From Rhabdothermincola_A sp041688815 (GTDB taxonomy: Bacteria > Actinomycetota > Acidimicrobiia > Acidimicrobiales > Acidimicrobilacustridaceae), in NCBI GenBank assembly GCA_041688815.1, contig JBDNHK010000089.1, positions 51,207 through 115,206 on the forward strand: a stretch of DNA of 64,000 nt, read 5' to 3'. Made by a program: the position numbers and the translations under genes. Below the pieces are notes generated by a model. That model had not been told where the DNA came from. It made no database searches and saw only the letters and a list, made by a program, of their open reading frames with translations. Below, piece by piece: positions 40,303 through 49,041 of this stretch. Within the stretch, counting starts at the first letter, position 1; the number at the start of each line of letters is the position of its first letter.

Positions 40303-41106
40303 ATGACCGAAGGAAACCCGATCGTCGACATCGGACTCGTGGCCCCCGACTTCGGCACCCGCTTCATCGTGGCCGAGGTGCGGGGTCGGGTGCTGCACCT
40401 ACGCATCGACCGCACCGAGCGTCGCAACTCCTTCACCCAGGACATGTATCGCGCCCTGAAGCGGGCGGCGGTCTGGTCCGACACCCAACCCGAGCTCGAC
40501 GCGGTGTGCCTCACCGGCACCGACCGGTGGTTCGGCGCCGGTGGCGACATGGCCGGCAACGCCGAGGACACCGAGGGCCTGGCCGTGGAATGGGACGCGA
40601 CCGACCAGTTCCCGTTCCGCCATATCGAGCGCGGCCGCAAGCTGTGGGTGGCGAAGGTCAACGGTCTGTGCCATGCCGGAGGCCTCGACCTCACCTTGTG
40701 CTGTGACGTGTCGGTCGCATCGGATCGGGCCCGGTTCCGGGTACCCGAACTGCTGCGGGGCATCCCCGATCCGGTGATGGTGGCTCGCCTCGGTGAGGTG
40801 GTCGGGTTGGCCCGCTCCCGGTATCTGCTCTACACGGCGGCTGAGATCACCGCCGCGGAAGCCGAAGCCATGGGCCTGGTGGGCAAGGTCGTACCCCACG
40901 AGGAGCTCGACGCCCATGTCGACTGGGTACTCGCCCAGATCGCTCTCACCGGCCCGAAAGCCCGGGTCGAGGTGAAGCAGAGCATCAACCAGCGTCTGCC
41001 CATCGTCGACCAGGGCATGTTCCACCGGGCGATGATGACGCCCGAGATGATGGAGGGCTTGGCGTCGTTCGTACAGAAGCGCCCACCCGAGTGGCCCCGC
41101 GACTGA
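40303..41106 (+). CDS. Enoyl-CoA hydratase/isomerase family protein
   Basis: The 267-residue crotonase-fold protein has VLHLRIDRTERRNSFTQDMYRAL, the oxyanion-hole residues in LTGTDRWFGAGGDMAG and AKVNGLCHAGGLDLTLCCDV, and VPELLRGIPDPVMVARL. The usual hydratase glutamates are not obvious at the two expected sites, so an isomerase or hydrolase role is possible. It starts ATG 40303 one base after the amidohydrolase stop codon; operon with the CoA transferase and amidohydrolase genes. Confidence 0.88.
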   Translation: MTEGNPIVDIGLVAPDFGTRFIVAEVRGRVLHLRIDRTERRNSFTQDMYRALKRAAVWSDTQPELDAVCLTGTDRWFGAGGDMAGNAEDTEGLAVEWDATDQFPFRHIERGRKLWVAKVNGLCHAGGLDLTLCCDVSVASDRARFRVPELLRGIPDPVMVARLGEVVGLARSRYLLYTAAEITAAEAEAMGLVGKVVPHEELDAHVDWVLAQIALTGPKARVEVKQSINQRLPIVDQGMFHRAMMTPEMMEGLASFVQKRPPEWPRD

Positions 41107-41216
41107 GACCTGTTGCCGGTCACCCATTGCGGATGCGTCGAGCGGGGCGGGGAGCCACCTAGGGTGACGGTTTATTCGTCGGGTAAAGGCCCGACGCGCA
41201 ACGAAAGGGTCTAGCG

Positions 41217-41612
41217 ATGTTTGCAGCCGAATGGGGCACCGGTGAGGTGCTGATCAGCATGCTGTGGTTCTTCTTCATCTTCATCTGGATCATGCTGCTG
41301 TTCTACGTGTTCGCCGATCTCTTCTCGAACCACGAAATGGGAGGGTTGGCGAAGTTGCTGTGGGTGGTGGTCATCATCATCGCTCCGTATCTCGGGGTGT
41401 TCGTCTACCTCCTCGTCAACGGGAGCAGAATGGGTCAGCGCCAGGCCGCGGCCATGCAGGTCCAGCAGGCTCAGATGGACAGCTACATCCGCCAAACCGC
41501 GTCATCGGGCACGGTGGCCGAGCAGCTCAAGCAGCTCTCCGACCTGAACGACGCCGGCAAGCTGAGCGACGAGGAGTTCGCGTCGATGAAGGGCAAGGTC
41601 GTCAGCGCCTGA
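41217..41612 (+). CDS. Small membrane protein with PLDc_N and SHOCT domains
   Basis: The 131-residue protein has two hydrophobic segments (SMLWFFFIFIWIMLLFYVF, LLWVVVIIIAPYLGVFVYLL) forming the phospholipase-D N-terminal (PLDc_N) hairpin with LFSNHEMGGLAK between, a glutamine-rich linker, and a C-terminal SHOCT module (AEQLKQLSDLNDAGKLSDEEF). SHOCT domains are short oligomerisation/targeting motifs. The start ATG 41217 has GAAAGGG upstream. A small stem GTCGGG/CCCGAC lies just before it (41178-41195). A strong terminator follows at 41639. Confidence 0.9.
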   Translation: MFAAEWGTGEVLISMLWFFFIFIWIMLLFYVFADLFSNHEMGGLAKLLWVVVIIIAPYLGVFVYLLVNGSRMGQRQAAAMQVQQAQMDSYIRQTASSGTVAEQLKQLSDLNDAGKLSDEEFASMKGKVVSA

Positions 41613-41638
41613 CGCTGGTGAGGACAGTGTGATGTGAA

Positions 41639-41673
41639 GAGACGGCCGGGGCCTTGCTGGTCCCGGCCGTCTC
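41639..41673 (+). terminator. Stem-loop terminator after the PLDc_N/SHOCT gene
   Basis: A perfect 12-base stem: GAGACGGCCGGG (41639-41650) pairs with CCCGGCCGTCTC (41662-41673), loop of 11 bases. It has no clear T run afterwards but is very stable; it lies 27 bases after the stop codon and before the GH3 gene start. Confidence 0.7.
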
Positions 41674-41708
41674 GCGTACTGGGTTCCACGTACCGCTTGG
41701 AGGGCATC

Positions 41709-44267
41709 GTGCCCCGTGATCTTCCCGTCCTGATCGAGCAGCTCACCCTCGACGAGAAGTCGGCGCTGCTGGCCGGGGCCGACATGTGGTCGACGGTTGC
41801 CGTGCCCCGCCTGGGTCTGCCCTCGGTGCGCGTCACGGATGGCCCCAACGGGGCCCGAGGGCCCACTCTGCCCGGCCAGGGGGTGCACCTCACCTCGGTG
41901 TGCGTTCCCTGCGGCGCGGCGCTCGGTGCCACGTGGGACCCCGTGCTCGTGGAACGGGTGGGGGCGTTGCTGGGCGAGGAGACGCGCACCAAGGTCTCCC
42001 GGGTGCTGCTGGCTCCGACGGTGAACCTGCATCGATCGCCGTTGGGGGGCCGCAACTTCGAGTCGTACTCCGAGGACCCCGTGCTGGCGGGTCGGCTGGC
42101 GGCGGCGTTCGTGCGCGGGGCTCAGTCGCAGGGCGTGGTCACCACGGTCAAGCACTTCGCTGGCAACGAGTCCGAGCTCGACCGCATGAGCGCCGACTCG
42201 GTGGTGGACGAGCGAACCCTCAGAGAGCTGTATCTGCTGCCGTTCGAGATGGCGGTACGAGACGGTGGCGCCCTCGGGGTGATGACGGCTTACAACCGCC
42301 TCAACGGCGAGTACTGCGCCGACAGCTCGTGGCTGGTGCACGACGTGCTGCGGGGCGAGTGGGGCTTCGACGGGTTCGTGATCAGCGACTGGTACGCCCT
42401 GGCATCGACGGTGCCGGCCATCAAAGCGGGACTCGATCTCGAGATGCCGGGAACCGGACGGGCCTATGGAGCGGCGTTGGCCTCGGCGGTCACGGCGGGG
42501 GAGGTGGACGAGGCGCTGGTGGACGAGGCCGTGCTGCGGCTTCTCGGTGTTCTCGATCGCATCGGTGCCCTCGACGACGACCCCACCATCGAGCCGGGCT
42601 CGGCCGACCGCTCCGAACACCGGCGGTTGGCCCGCGACGCGTCCAGCGCGGCGACGGTGCTGCTGGTCAACGAAGGGGTGTTGCCGCTGTCCTCCGAGAC
42701 CCTGCGACGTGTTGCGGTGATCGGACCCAACAGCGGGCGGGCCCAGATCATGGGCGGCGGCTCGGCTCAGTTGCCGGCTCACTACCGGCGGTCGCCGCTC
42801 GAGGCTCTGGTCGACCGGCTCGGCCCCGGGGTCGAGGTCGTTCACGAGCCGGGCGTCGACATCGCCCTCACCACCCCGGAGGTGCCCACCGAATGGCTGG
42901 ATGGTGCTGATGGCGAACCGGGGATGACGCTCGAGTTCTTCGCGCCCGACGACCTGGGCGGAGTGGTCCTCGCCACCGGGCGCCGCAGCACCGGGACCGG
43001 CGTCTTCTTCGGTGCCCCCGATCCGGCCGTCGGGCCGTCCTACGCCATGCGGGCCCGGGCCCGTCTGGCTCCCGACCGACCCGGTCGCTTCACGTTGTCC
43101 TTGGTGCAGACGGCGCCGTCGCGCCTCTTGGTGGACGGCGTCGTGGTCCTCGACGGCACCGGACCACCCCCACCAGCGGGGCACGACTTCTTCGGCCTCG
43201 GCAGCCAGGAACTCACGGCCGAGATCGATCTCGACCCGGCCCACCCCGTCGAGCTCGTGCTCGAGTTCACCAACGTCGACGGCGGGCTGCTGGCCGGCGC
43301 CAAGGTGGGTGTTCGGCCGGCCGCGCCTCTCGACGGCATCGAGCGGGCCGTGGCCGCCGCCCGTGACGCCGACGCCGTGGTGGTGGTCGTGGGCACCGAC
43401 AACGACTGGGAGACCGAGGGGCGCGATCGCACCTCGATGGACCTCCCCGGCCGTCAGGACGAGTTGGTCGAACGGGTGCTGGCCGTGGCCCCCGACGCGG
43501 TGATCGTGCTCAACACCGGCTCCCCGGTCACGCTCCCCTGGGCCGACCAGGCTCGCGCCCTCCTGCAGATCTGGTTCGGGGGTCAGGAGATGGCCGACGC
43601 CCTCGTCGACATCCTCTTCGGCGACGCCGAGCCCGGGGGGCGCCTCCCCACCACGTTCCCGGTGCGGCTCGAGCACAATCCTTCTTTCGGAAACTTTCCC
43701 GCCGAGAACGGCCGGATCAACTACGGCGAGGGGGTACTCGTCGGCTACCGCTGGTACGACGCCCGGCATCTGCCCGTGCGCTTCCCGTTCGGCCACGGTC
43801 TGTCCTACTCGTCGTTCTCGGTCGGGGCCCCGGTGCTCTCGACGGCGTTGTTCACGATTGGCGACACCCTTACCGTCGACGTCGAGGTCACCAACACCGG
43901 CGCCCGGCGCGGCTCGGAGGTGGTCCAGCTCTACGTGGCGCCGTCACACCCCCGGGTGACCCGCCCGCCCAAGGAGCTCAAGGCCTTCGCCAAGGTGACG
44001 CTCGACCCGGGCGAGTCCACGACGGTGCGCCTGGACCTGGACGACCGAGCCTTCGCCTACTGGCTGAGCGCCGACGCCGAGAGCGAGGCCATCGGTCGGC
44101 GCCTGGCCGCCGAGGTGGCGTGGGTGCGCCCGCCGTCGGCCCTCGGATGGGCACGGGGCTGGACGATCGATCCCGGTCGGTACGAGGTGCGCGTCGGGCG
44201 CTCCGCCGCAGTTATCGACCACGTGGCCGAGGTCCATGTGCCGGTTGGCGGCCTCGTCTCGGCCTGA
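41709..44267 (+). CDS. Beta-glucosidase, glycoside hydrolase family 3, with PA14 insert
   Basis: The 852-residue protein has GH3 N-terminal domain landmarks TDGPNGARG, TVKHFAGNESE, GVMTAYNRLNGEY and the nucleophile Asp in GFVISDWYA (about residue 225). A GH3 C-terminal domain follows (RRVAVIGPNSGRAQIMGGGSA, VVVVGTDNDWETEGRDR), with a PA14-type insert (about 400-540, LEFFAPDDLGG, RFTLSLVQTAP) and a fibronectin-III-like C-terminal domain (LTVDVEVTNTGARRGSEVVQLY). No signal peptide: it should act on imported glucosides in the cytosol. GTG 41709 is chosen, preceded by TTGGAGGG, which places the terminator stem outside the gene. Confidence 0.92.
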   Translation: MPRDLPVLIEQLTLDEKSALLAGADMWSTVAVPRLGLPSVRVTDGPNGARGPTLPGQGVHLTSVCVPCGAALGATWDPVLVERVGALLGEETRTKVSRVLLAPTVNLHRSPLGGRNFESYSEDPVLAGRLAAAFVRGAQSQGVVTTVKHFAGNESELDRMSADSVVDERTLRELYLLPFEMAVRDGGALGVMTAYNRLNGEYCADSSWLVHDVLRGEWGFDGFVISDWYALASTVPAIKAGLDLEMPGTGRAYGAALASAVTAGEVDEALVDEAVLRLLGVLDRIGALDDDPTIEPGSADRSEHRRLARDASSAATVLLVNEGVLPLSSETLRRVAVIGPNSGRAQIMGGGSAQLPAHYRRSPLEALVDRLGPGVEVVHEPGVDIALTTPEVPTEWLDGADGEPGMTLEFFAPDDLGGVVLATGRRSTGTGVFFGAPDPAVGPSYAMRARARLAPDRPGRFTLSLVQTAPSRLLVDGVVVLDGTGPPPPAGHDFFGLGSQELTAEIDLDPAHPVELVLEFTNVDGGLLAGAKVGVRPAAPLDGIERAVAAARDADAVVVVVGTDNDWETEGRDRTSMDLPGRQDELVERVLAVAPDAVIVLNTGSPVTLPWADQARALLQIWFGGQEMADALVDILFGDAEPGGRLPTTFPVRLEHNPSFGNFPAENGRINYGEGVLVGYRWYDARHLPVRFPFGHGLSYSSFSVGAPVLSTALFTIGDTLTVDVEVTNTGARRGSEVVQLYVAPSHPRVTRPPKELKAFAKVTLDPGESTTVRLDLDDRAFAYWLSADAESEAIGRRLAAEVAWVRPPSALGWARGWTIDPGRYEVRVGRSAAVIDHVAEVHVPVGGLVSA

Positions 44268-44297
44268 ACGCCCCGTCGCCCAGCATGGTGGCGCCGT

Positions 44298-44732
44298 TCA
44301 GGCCTCGGGCGCGCTGAACGTGGCGATGTGTTCCAGCCACCAGGCGGGGGCATTGTCGAAGATGTTGTTGAGATGGCTGTAGTCGTGCCAGCGCTGGATC
44401 AACCCGTCGCGCACCTCCATCACCGAGCTGAACGGGTGGTCGATCACCTCGCCGGTGTGGAACACCCAGCGCTCGACGTGCTCGGTGACCACGATGTCGC
44501 CCTCGGCCACCATGTGCTTCGGGAAGTGCAGGTAGTCCGACAGTGGCTCGATCCCGATCTTGAGCCGACGAATGATGTCGGCGCCACCGGTGGCCCCGTT
44601 GGGGTCGACGCCCACGTCCGTGTAGTGAGCGGTGTCGGCGAAGAAGGCTGGCATCTCGCCCCACTTCCGTTGGAAGTGGGCATCCCAGTAGCGCTCGACG
44701 ACCTGCTTGTTGCGTGCTTCCTGTGTGCCCAT
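44298..44732 (-). CDS. SnoaL-like polyketide cyclase family protein
   Basis: The 144-residue NTF2-like protein has EARNKQVVERYWDAHFQRKW, YTDVGVDPNG, LHFPKHMVAEGDIVVTEHVERW and a terminal WHDYSHLNNIF. The HDYSHLN helix with Asp/His is characteristic of SnoaL-like cyclases/limonene-epoxide-hydrolase relatives. Substrate unknown. It is convergent with the GH3 gene (30-base gap) and divergent from the S4 gene at 44836. Start ATG 44732. Confidence 0.82.
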   Translation of the reverse strand: MGTQEARNKQVVERYWDAHFQRKWGEMPAFFADTAHYTDVGVDPNGATGGADIIRRLKIGIEPLSDYLHFPKHMVAEGDIVVTEHVERWVFHTGEVIDHPFSSVMEVRDGLIQRWHDYSHLNNIFDNAPAWWLEHIATFSAPEA

Positions 44733-44835
44733 GGCTCCCCCGGGTGACCTCGACTGGTGCGGCGCCGACTCTAGGCCCTGCGCCGAGCCTGCCGTTCTGA
44801 CCCACTCCACCTCGAGGTCGCGGCGATGATGGGGT

Positions 44836-45051
44836 GTGAGCGACGTGGAGATCCGGGACGATTCCATCCGGCTGGGGCAGCTGCTCCAGCTGGCCGGCAT
44901 CGTCGATTCCGGCTCCGACGCCAAGATGCTGCTCCTCGGCGAGGAGGTGCTCGTGAACGGGGAGATCGAGGTCCGAAGAGGTCGCCAGCTACGGATCGGC
45001 GACGTGGTGATGGCCCTCGGTGAGACGGTCACGGTGGTCGGCGGCCCCTGA
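44836..45051 (+). CDS. S4-domain RNA-binding protein (YbcJ/YaaA-like)
   Basis: The 71-residue protein is essentially one S4 domain: IRLGQLLQLAGIVDSGSDAKMLLLGEEVLVNGEIEVRRGRQLRIGDVV. The G-x-x-x-D-S-G-x-x-A-K and V-N-G-E-I-x-x-R-R-G signatures match the YbcJ/YaaA type of small S4 proteins that bind structured RNA. GTG start 44836. Its last 63 bases are overlapped on the other strand by the C-terminal codons of the beta-galactosidase gene. Confidence 0.9.
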   Translation: MSDVEIRDDSIRLGQLLQLAGIVDSGSDAKMLLLGEEVLVNGEIEVRRGRQLRIGDVVMALGETVTVVGGP

Positions 45052-48000
45052 GAGGGCGGGTCGGAGCGACTCTCTCGGTCGGACCGATCGCAACGACCAC
45101 GCCCATCGGTGAACCCCGGGCCGGACGAGGTGACGGGCGGCGGTGTCGGGGCCACAGCTGGCGGTGCCGAGCCCGCGGTGGGCGGCGTCGAGGTGCACCA
45201 CCGCGTCGGAGCGCGGCACCAGCTCCTCTTGGTGGGTGGCGGCGGCCAGGTCGTGGGCCCGGAACCGGGTGACCGAAACCTGGCGGGGCTGGTCGAGATC
45301 GATGCGCAGGCCCTGGCCGTCGGCGTCGGTGACGGTGAACCAGCGCACGTCGGCCCGCCCGCCGGTCTCCTGCGGGCGGAGGTACGGGAAGGCCATGTCG
45401 TCGACGCTGTGTGAGTGTCGACCGATCCAGCCCGCCCGCCGCCGATCCGGGTAGGTCTCGTAGGGGCCCTGCCCGTACCAGGTGACCGTGTCGAGGCCCG
45501 GCACGAGTTCGAGCACCGTGCCGATCCGGGGCAGGTCGTGGAATCGTTCGGGGATCGTGACCTGCTCCTCCACCACGACCGTTCCGTCCGGCCGCATCGT
45601 GATGCGTTGCACCTGCGGAACGACCGTGCCGTCCCCCGTTCGCCACTCGGTGCTCACAACCGCCAGCTCGCCGTCACGTTCGATGCCGACGAGATGGCGT
45701 TCGAGCTCGTCGACACCCCACCGCCGCCAGGCCCGCGCCGGTTCGTGATCGTTGTCGGTCGGGGCCCGCCACAACGACAGCCCCGGCGAGGCCGAGAGCT
45801 CCGGGCCCACCAGCAGGCCCTGGTCGGTGAGTTCCGTCGCCGGGGCGCTCTGATCGGTGCCGTTGGTTCGGGGCCGGTGGAGCAGGGCGATGGGGTCGGC
45901 GGCGCGATCCCCCGGGGGGGACGGCGCCATGGCCCGGGCCAGCGGGAGCTGCACCACGGTCACCACGTGGCCGGTCGCGGCCCAGTTGGTGTCGGTCGTC
46001 GTGGCGACGGTGAGCGTGAGCCAGCCCTCACCTTCACCGGTGACCGGGCCGAGGTCGAGGTCGAGGGCGAAGGTCGTGCTCTCCCGTGGACCGGTCGGGG
46101 GCAGGGCCAGCACTCCATCGGCCACCGGTTCGCCCTCGACCTCGACCGTCCACGTCGTGGTGAGGTCGTCCAGGTCCCGGAACCAGCGCCGGTTGGTGAC
46201 GACGATCCGCTCGTCCTCCCACTCGAAGGTCACCGGGGCGGCCAGGGCCTGGTGCTCGTAGAGGGCGGGTTTGGGGGTGCGGTCGGGGAGGACCAGGCCA
46301 TCGATGCAGAAGTTGCCGTCGTTGGGCTCGTCACCGAAGTCGCCGCCGTAGGCCCACCGCTCGGTGCCGTCGGCGAAGCGCTGTACGAGGCCGTGATCCC
46401 ACCACTCCCAGATGAAGCCACCCTGGAGGCCGTCGACGTTCTCGAACGCCTCCCAGTAATCGGCCAGCCCGCCGTTGCTGTTGCCCATGGCGTGGGAGTA
46501 CTCGCACAGGATCACCGGCCGGGTCTGGGCGCCACTGGTTGCATGGCTCACCAACTGCTCGACCGAGGCGTACATGGGCACAGTGAGGTCACTGGCCGCG
46601 ACGCCGGCGTTCCAACCGTGGGCCAGGACCCCCTCGTACTGCACTGGACGGGTGGGGTCGGCGTGGCGCACCCAGGCGGCGGCGGCGTCGTGGTTCGGGC
46701 CATAGCCGGCTTCGTTGCCCAGCGACCACACGATCACCGACGGGTGGTGGCGGTCGCGATGCACCAGTCGCGACACCCGGTCGAGCCACGCCGGCAGGTA
46801 GCGGGGCTCGGCCGCCAGCTGGGGCTCGGCGTGGGCTTCGATGTTCGCTTCGGCCACGACGTACAGGCCGAGCTCGTCGCACAGGTCGAGGAGCACCGGG
46901 TCGTTCGGGTAGTGGGCGGTGCGAACGGCGTCGAAGCCGAACTGCTTCATAAGTACCAGGTCGGCGCGGATGTCGTCGGCGCTCACCACCCGACCGGTGC
47001 GGGGATGGAAGTCGTGACGGTTCACTCCGTGGATCAGGATCGGTTGGCCGTTGACCAGCAGGCGGTGACCGTCGATCTCGACCCTTCGGTACCCGACCCG
47101 GTACGACGCTTCCTCGTGTACGAGGCCGTCGGGAGCCAAGAGGCGGATCGTGACCTGGCTCAGGCTCGGGTCCTCCGCCGACCACGGCGCGACGTCTCGC
47201 ACCTCGAGGGAGAGGTGCACCCGTCCGGCGGGGGCGCGACGGATGCGGGCCAGCAGTGGCCGGGTGGCCGGTGGGGCGTCGATCGCCACCACCGCGTCCT
47301 CGAACGACCGGCCGGCATGCATCGCTTCACCGATCCAGGCCATCACCGCCTTCTGCTCGGCGTCGTCGAACCGCAGTGGGCCCATCGGCAGCCAGCCCGG
47401 CACCGGGGCCCGCAGTGGCTCGACCAGGCCCTTGACCTCCACCTCGACTTCCCAGCCGTCGCCGAGCGGTCCGTCGGCGTCGGTCACCAGTACGTCGACG
47501 TCGAGGGTGCCCATGGTGAGGTCCGAGGCCAACGAGGGGGTGAGGCCCATTTCGGCCAGGTGGACCCGCTCGGTGGCGTAGAGGAACACCGAGCGGGTGA
47601 TACCGCCGTGCCACCACTGGTCCTGGTCCTCGATGTAGTTGGCGTCGGACCACTTCGCGACCCGCAACTCGATCGTGCCCGACCCGCCGGGCACCACGCA
47701 GTTGGTGATGTCGAACTCGGCGGCGAGGTGGGAGTCCTTCGACAGCCCGACCTCCGAACCGTCCACGGTCACGAGCAACGCGCTTTCGGCCGCGCCGACG
47801 TGCAGCACGATCCGTTTCCCTGCCCAACCCGGGGGAACGGTCACGGTTCGGCGGTACACGCCTGTCGGGTTCCGGTCGGGCACCTGCGGCGGCACGCCGT
47901 CGTAGGGCATGGCGATGTTCGTGTAGTGGGGCCTGTCCCCCACGTCCTGCATCGTCCAGCACCCGGGGACCTCGATGTCTCGCCACTCGGTTCCCGTGTC

Positions 48001-48150
48001 GGCGTCGGGGGCCTCGAGGAGCTGGAAGGCCCACAGACCGTCGAGGACCAGCTGGTCCTGGTGGGGTACGGCGTGCATCGGGAGACGCCCGACCGAGGTC
48101 AGCTCGGGTGCCTCCCACCAGCGCACAGTCTCGGGGAGCAACGACGTCAC
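44989..48150 (-). CDS. lacZ: Beta-galactosidase, glycoside hydrolase family 2 (LacZ-type)
   Basis: The 1053-residue LacZ-type enzyme has an N-terminal jelly roll (about 30-210), Ig-like domains, and the TIM barrel with acid/base Glu in SLGNEAGYG (about residue 475) and nucleophile Glu in ILCEYSHAMGNSNGG (about 550). A C-terminal beta-sandwich (small-chain domain) has WYGQGPYETYPDR and ends near GVHRWAWSLR. The last 35 or so residues have no counterpart in other LacZ proteins and run antisense into the S4 gene, so the C-terminus is unusually extended. GTG start at 48150. It hydrolyses beta-galactosides in the cytosol. No lac-type regulator is visible. Confidence 0.93.
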   Translation of the reverse strand: MTSLLPETVRWWEAPELTSVGRLPMHAVPHQDQLVLDGLWAFQLLEAPDADTGTEWRDIEVPGCWTMQDVGDRPHYTNIAMPYDGVPPQVPDRNPTGVYRRTVTVPPGWAGKRIVLHVGAAESALLVTVDGSEVGLSKDSHLAAEFDITNCVVPGGSGTIELRVAKWSDANYIEDQDQWWHGGITRSVFLYATERVHLAEMGLTPSLASDLTMGTLDVDVLVTDADGPLGDGWEVEVEVKGLVEPLRAPVPGWLPMGPLRFDDAEQKAVMAWIGEAMHAGRSFEDAVVAIDAPPATRPLLARIRRAPAGRVHLSLEVRDVAPWSAEDPSLSQVTIRLLAPDGLVHEEASYRVGYRRVEIDGHRLLVNGQPILIHGVNRHDFHPRTGRVVSADDIRADLVLMKQFGFDAVRTAHYPNDPVLLDLCDELGLYVVAEANIEAHAEPQLAAEPRYLPAWLDRVSRLVHRDRHHPSVIVWSLGNEAGYGPNHDAAAAWVRHADPTRPVQYEGVLAHGWNAGVAASDLTVPMYASVEQLVSHATSGAQTRPVILCEYSHAMGNSNGGLADYWEAFENVDGLQGGFIWEWWDHGLVQRFADGTERWAYGGDFGDEPNDGNFCIDGLVLPDRTPKPALYEHQALAAPVTFEWEDERIVVTNRRWFRDLDDLTTTWTVEVEGEPVADGVLALPPTGPRESTTFALDLDLGPVTGEGEGWLTLTVATTTDTNWAATGHVVTVVQLPLARAMAPSPPGDRAADPIALLHRPRTNGTDQSAPATELTDQGLLVGPELSASPGLSLWRAPTDNDHEPARAWRRWGVDELERHLVGIERDGELAVVSTEWRTGDGTVVPQVQRITMRPDGTVVVEEQVTIPERFHDLPRIGTVLELVPGLDTVTWYGQGPYETYPDRRRAGWIGRHSHSVDDMAFPYLRPQETGGRADVRWFTVTDADGQGLRIDLDQPRQVSVTRFRAHDLAAATHQEELVPRSDAVVHLDAAHRGLGTASCGPDTAARHLVRPGVHRWAWSLRSVRPRESLRPALSGAADHRDRLTEGHHHVADP

Positions 48151-48190
48151 GTCGCGTCCGAGGATCGGTGGGTCCAGGTCACGATCACGG

Positions 48191-48715
48191 TCACCTCCCG
48201 GGTGGGGGCCGGTCGTGGTGGCGCAGCGACGCCCGAACGGGGATCAGCACCCAGAAGCCGGCCATGGCGAGGACGATGCTGGTGACGAAGACGAAGGTCG
48301 CCGGCGGTTCGAAGACGAGCCGGGTGACCAGCGTGGCCGCCGACACCAGAGCCAGGGCCAGGAAGGCCAGGCCCGCTCGGGTGGTTCGGATGCCCCAGAT
48401 GAGCCGTTCGGCGCGGAGGCGGCGGGCCCCGATCCGGTGGAAGACCGTGGGGCTGACGAAGCTGATGGTGGCCATGATCGACGCCCACAGGGCCATGCCG
48501 TAGAGCTGGCGACCGAAGTCGTCGAGTTGCTCGAAGCCGAAGGCGAAGGGCACCGTGAGCAGGAACGCCGTCAGTACCTGCACGCCAGGGAGCAGCACCC
48601 GCAGCTCCTGGAGCAGCCCGTAGTAGCGCTGCCGGAGCTCTTCCTGGTGGTCTTCCTGGACGAGTTCGTCGAGCGGGAGGTCGCCGTAGGCGTTGGCATC
48701 GGCGCGGTCGCTCAT
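48191..48715 (-). CDS. DUF6328 family four-helix membrane protein
   Basis: The 174-residue protein has a short charged N-terminus with ELRQRYYGLLQELRVLLPGVQVLTAFLLTVPFAF, four hydrophobic helices (about 45-62, 75-95, 115-133, 140-158) and a basic C-terminus. The L-L-Q-E-L-R-V motif before helix 1 and the SPTVFHRI between helices are typical of DUF6328. Function unknown. Start ATG 48715, with GAAAGG upstream. It precedes lacZ by 40 bases on the same strand, so they may be cotranscribed. Confidence 0.82.
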   Translation of the reverse strand: MSDRADANAYGDLPLDELVQEDHQEELRQRYYGLLQELRVLLPGVQVLTAFLLTVPFAFGFEQLDDFGRQLYGMALWASIMATISFVSPTVFHRIGARRLRAERLIWGIRTTRAGLAFLALALVSAATLVTRLVFEPPATFVFVTSIVLAMAGFWVLIPVRASLRHHDRPPPGR

Positions 48716-49041
48716 CACGACCTTTCTACTCCCGTGGGGCGTCGCCGAGTAGTGGTAGACGTTCACGGTCTGGCCATCGACCACGATGTCGGAGGTGCGG
48801 CCGTGGCGTCGCGAATGCACGAAGCGACGTTGTGGTTCAGCTACGTCGTCATGGCGGGATGACCCGGGCCGGGGACGTGCCGGCCCTGCGATCCTTGGTC
48901 GATGGTGGGGTTCGCCTCGTCGACCGGTACTCTTCTTTAGTCGTTCCGTTTCGGGAGCGGCGCCGCTGAGCTGAGAGGCCCCACCGTTTCGGTGGCGAGG
49001 CCTGGTCCGCCAAGCGGACCTCACTCAAGGAAGTCAAGCTC
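48716..49041 (+). promoter_or_regulatory. 326-base non-coding region with structured 5' leader of the helicase gene
   Basis: No convincing gene is seen. Just ahead of the helicase ATG (49042) lie two adjacent hairpins. One pairs CCACCG (48981-48986) with CGGTGG (48990-48995), extended by AGGCC (48976-48980) with GGCCT (48999-49003). The second pairs GGTCCGC (49004-49010) with GCGGACC (49014-49020). A ribosome site CAAGGAAG follows at 49026-49033. The paired stretches suggest a cold- or RNA-controlled leader. Confidence 0.5.

Noticed and set aside
41502..43796. A 764-codon open frame on the minus strand opposite the GH3 gene
   Set aside because: It mirrors the codon pattern of the beta-glucosidase and has no motif, ribosome site or conserved start.
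45415..48285. A 956-codon open frame on the plus strand opposite lacZ
   Set aside because: It is antisense to a well-conserved beta-galactosidase and its translation is low-complexity (Gly/Val/His/Asp-rich) with no recognisable domains. Long antisense frames are expected in high-GC DNA.
48722..48822. Possible N-terminal extension of the DUF6328 protein from GTG 48822
   Set aside because: The extra residues do not resemble the family and ATG 48715 has a proper ribosome site (GAAAGG).
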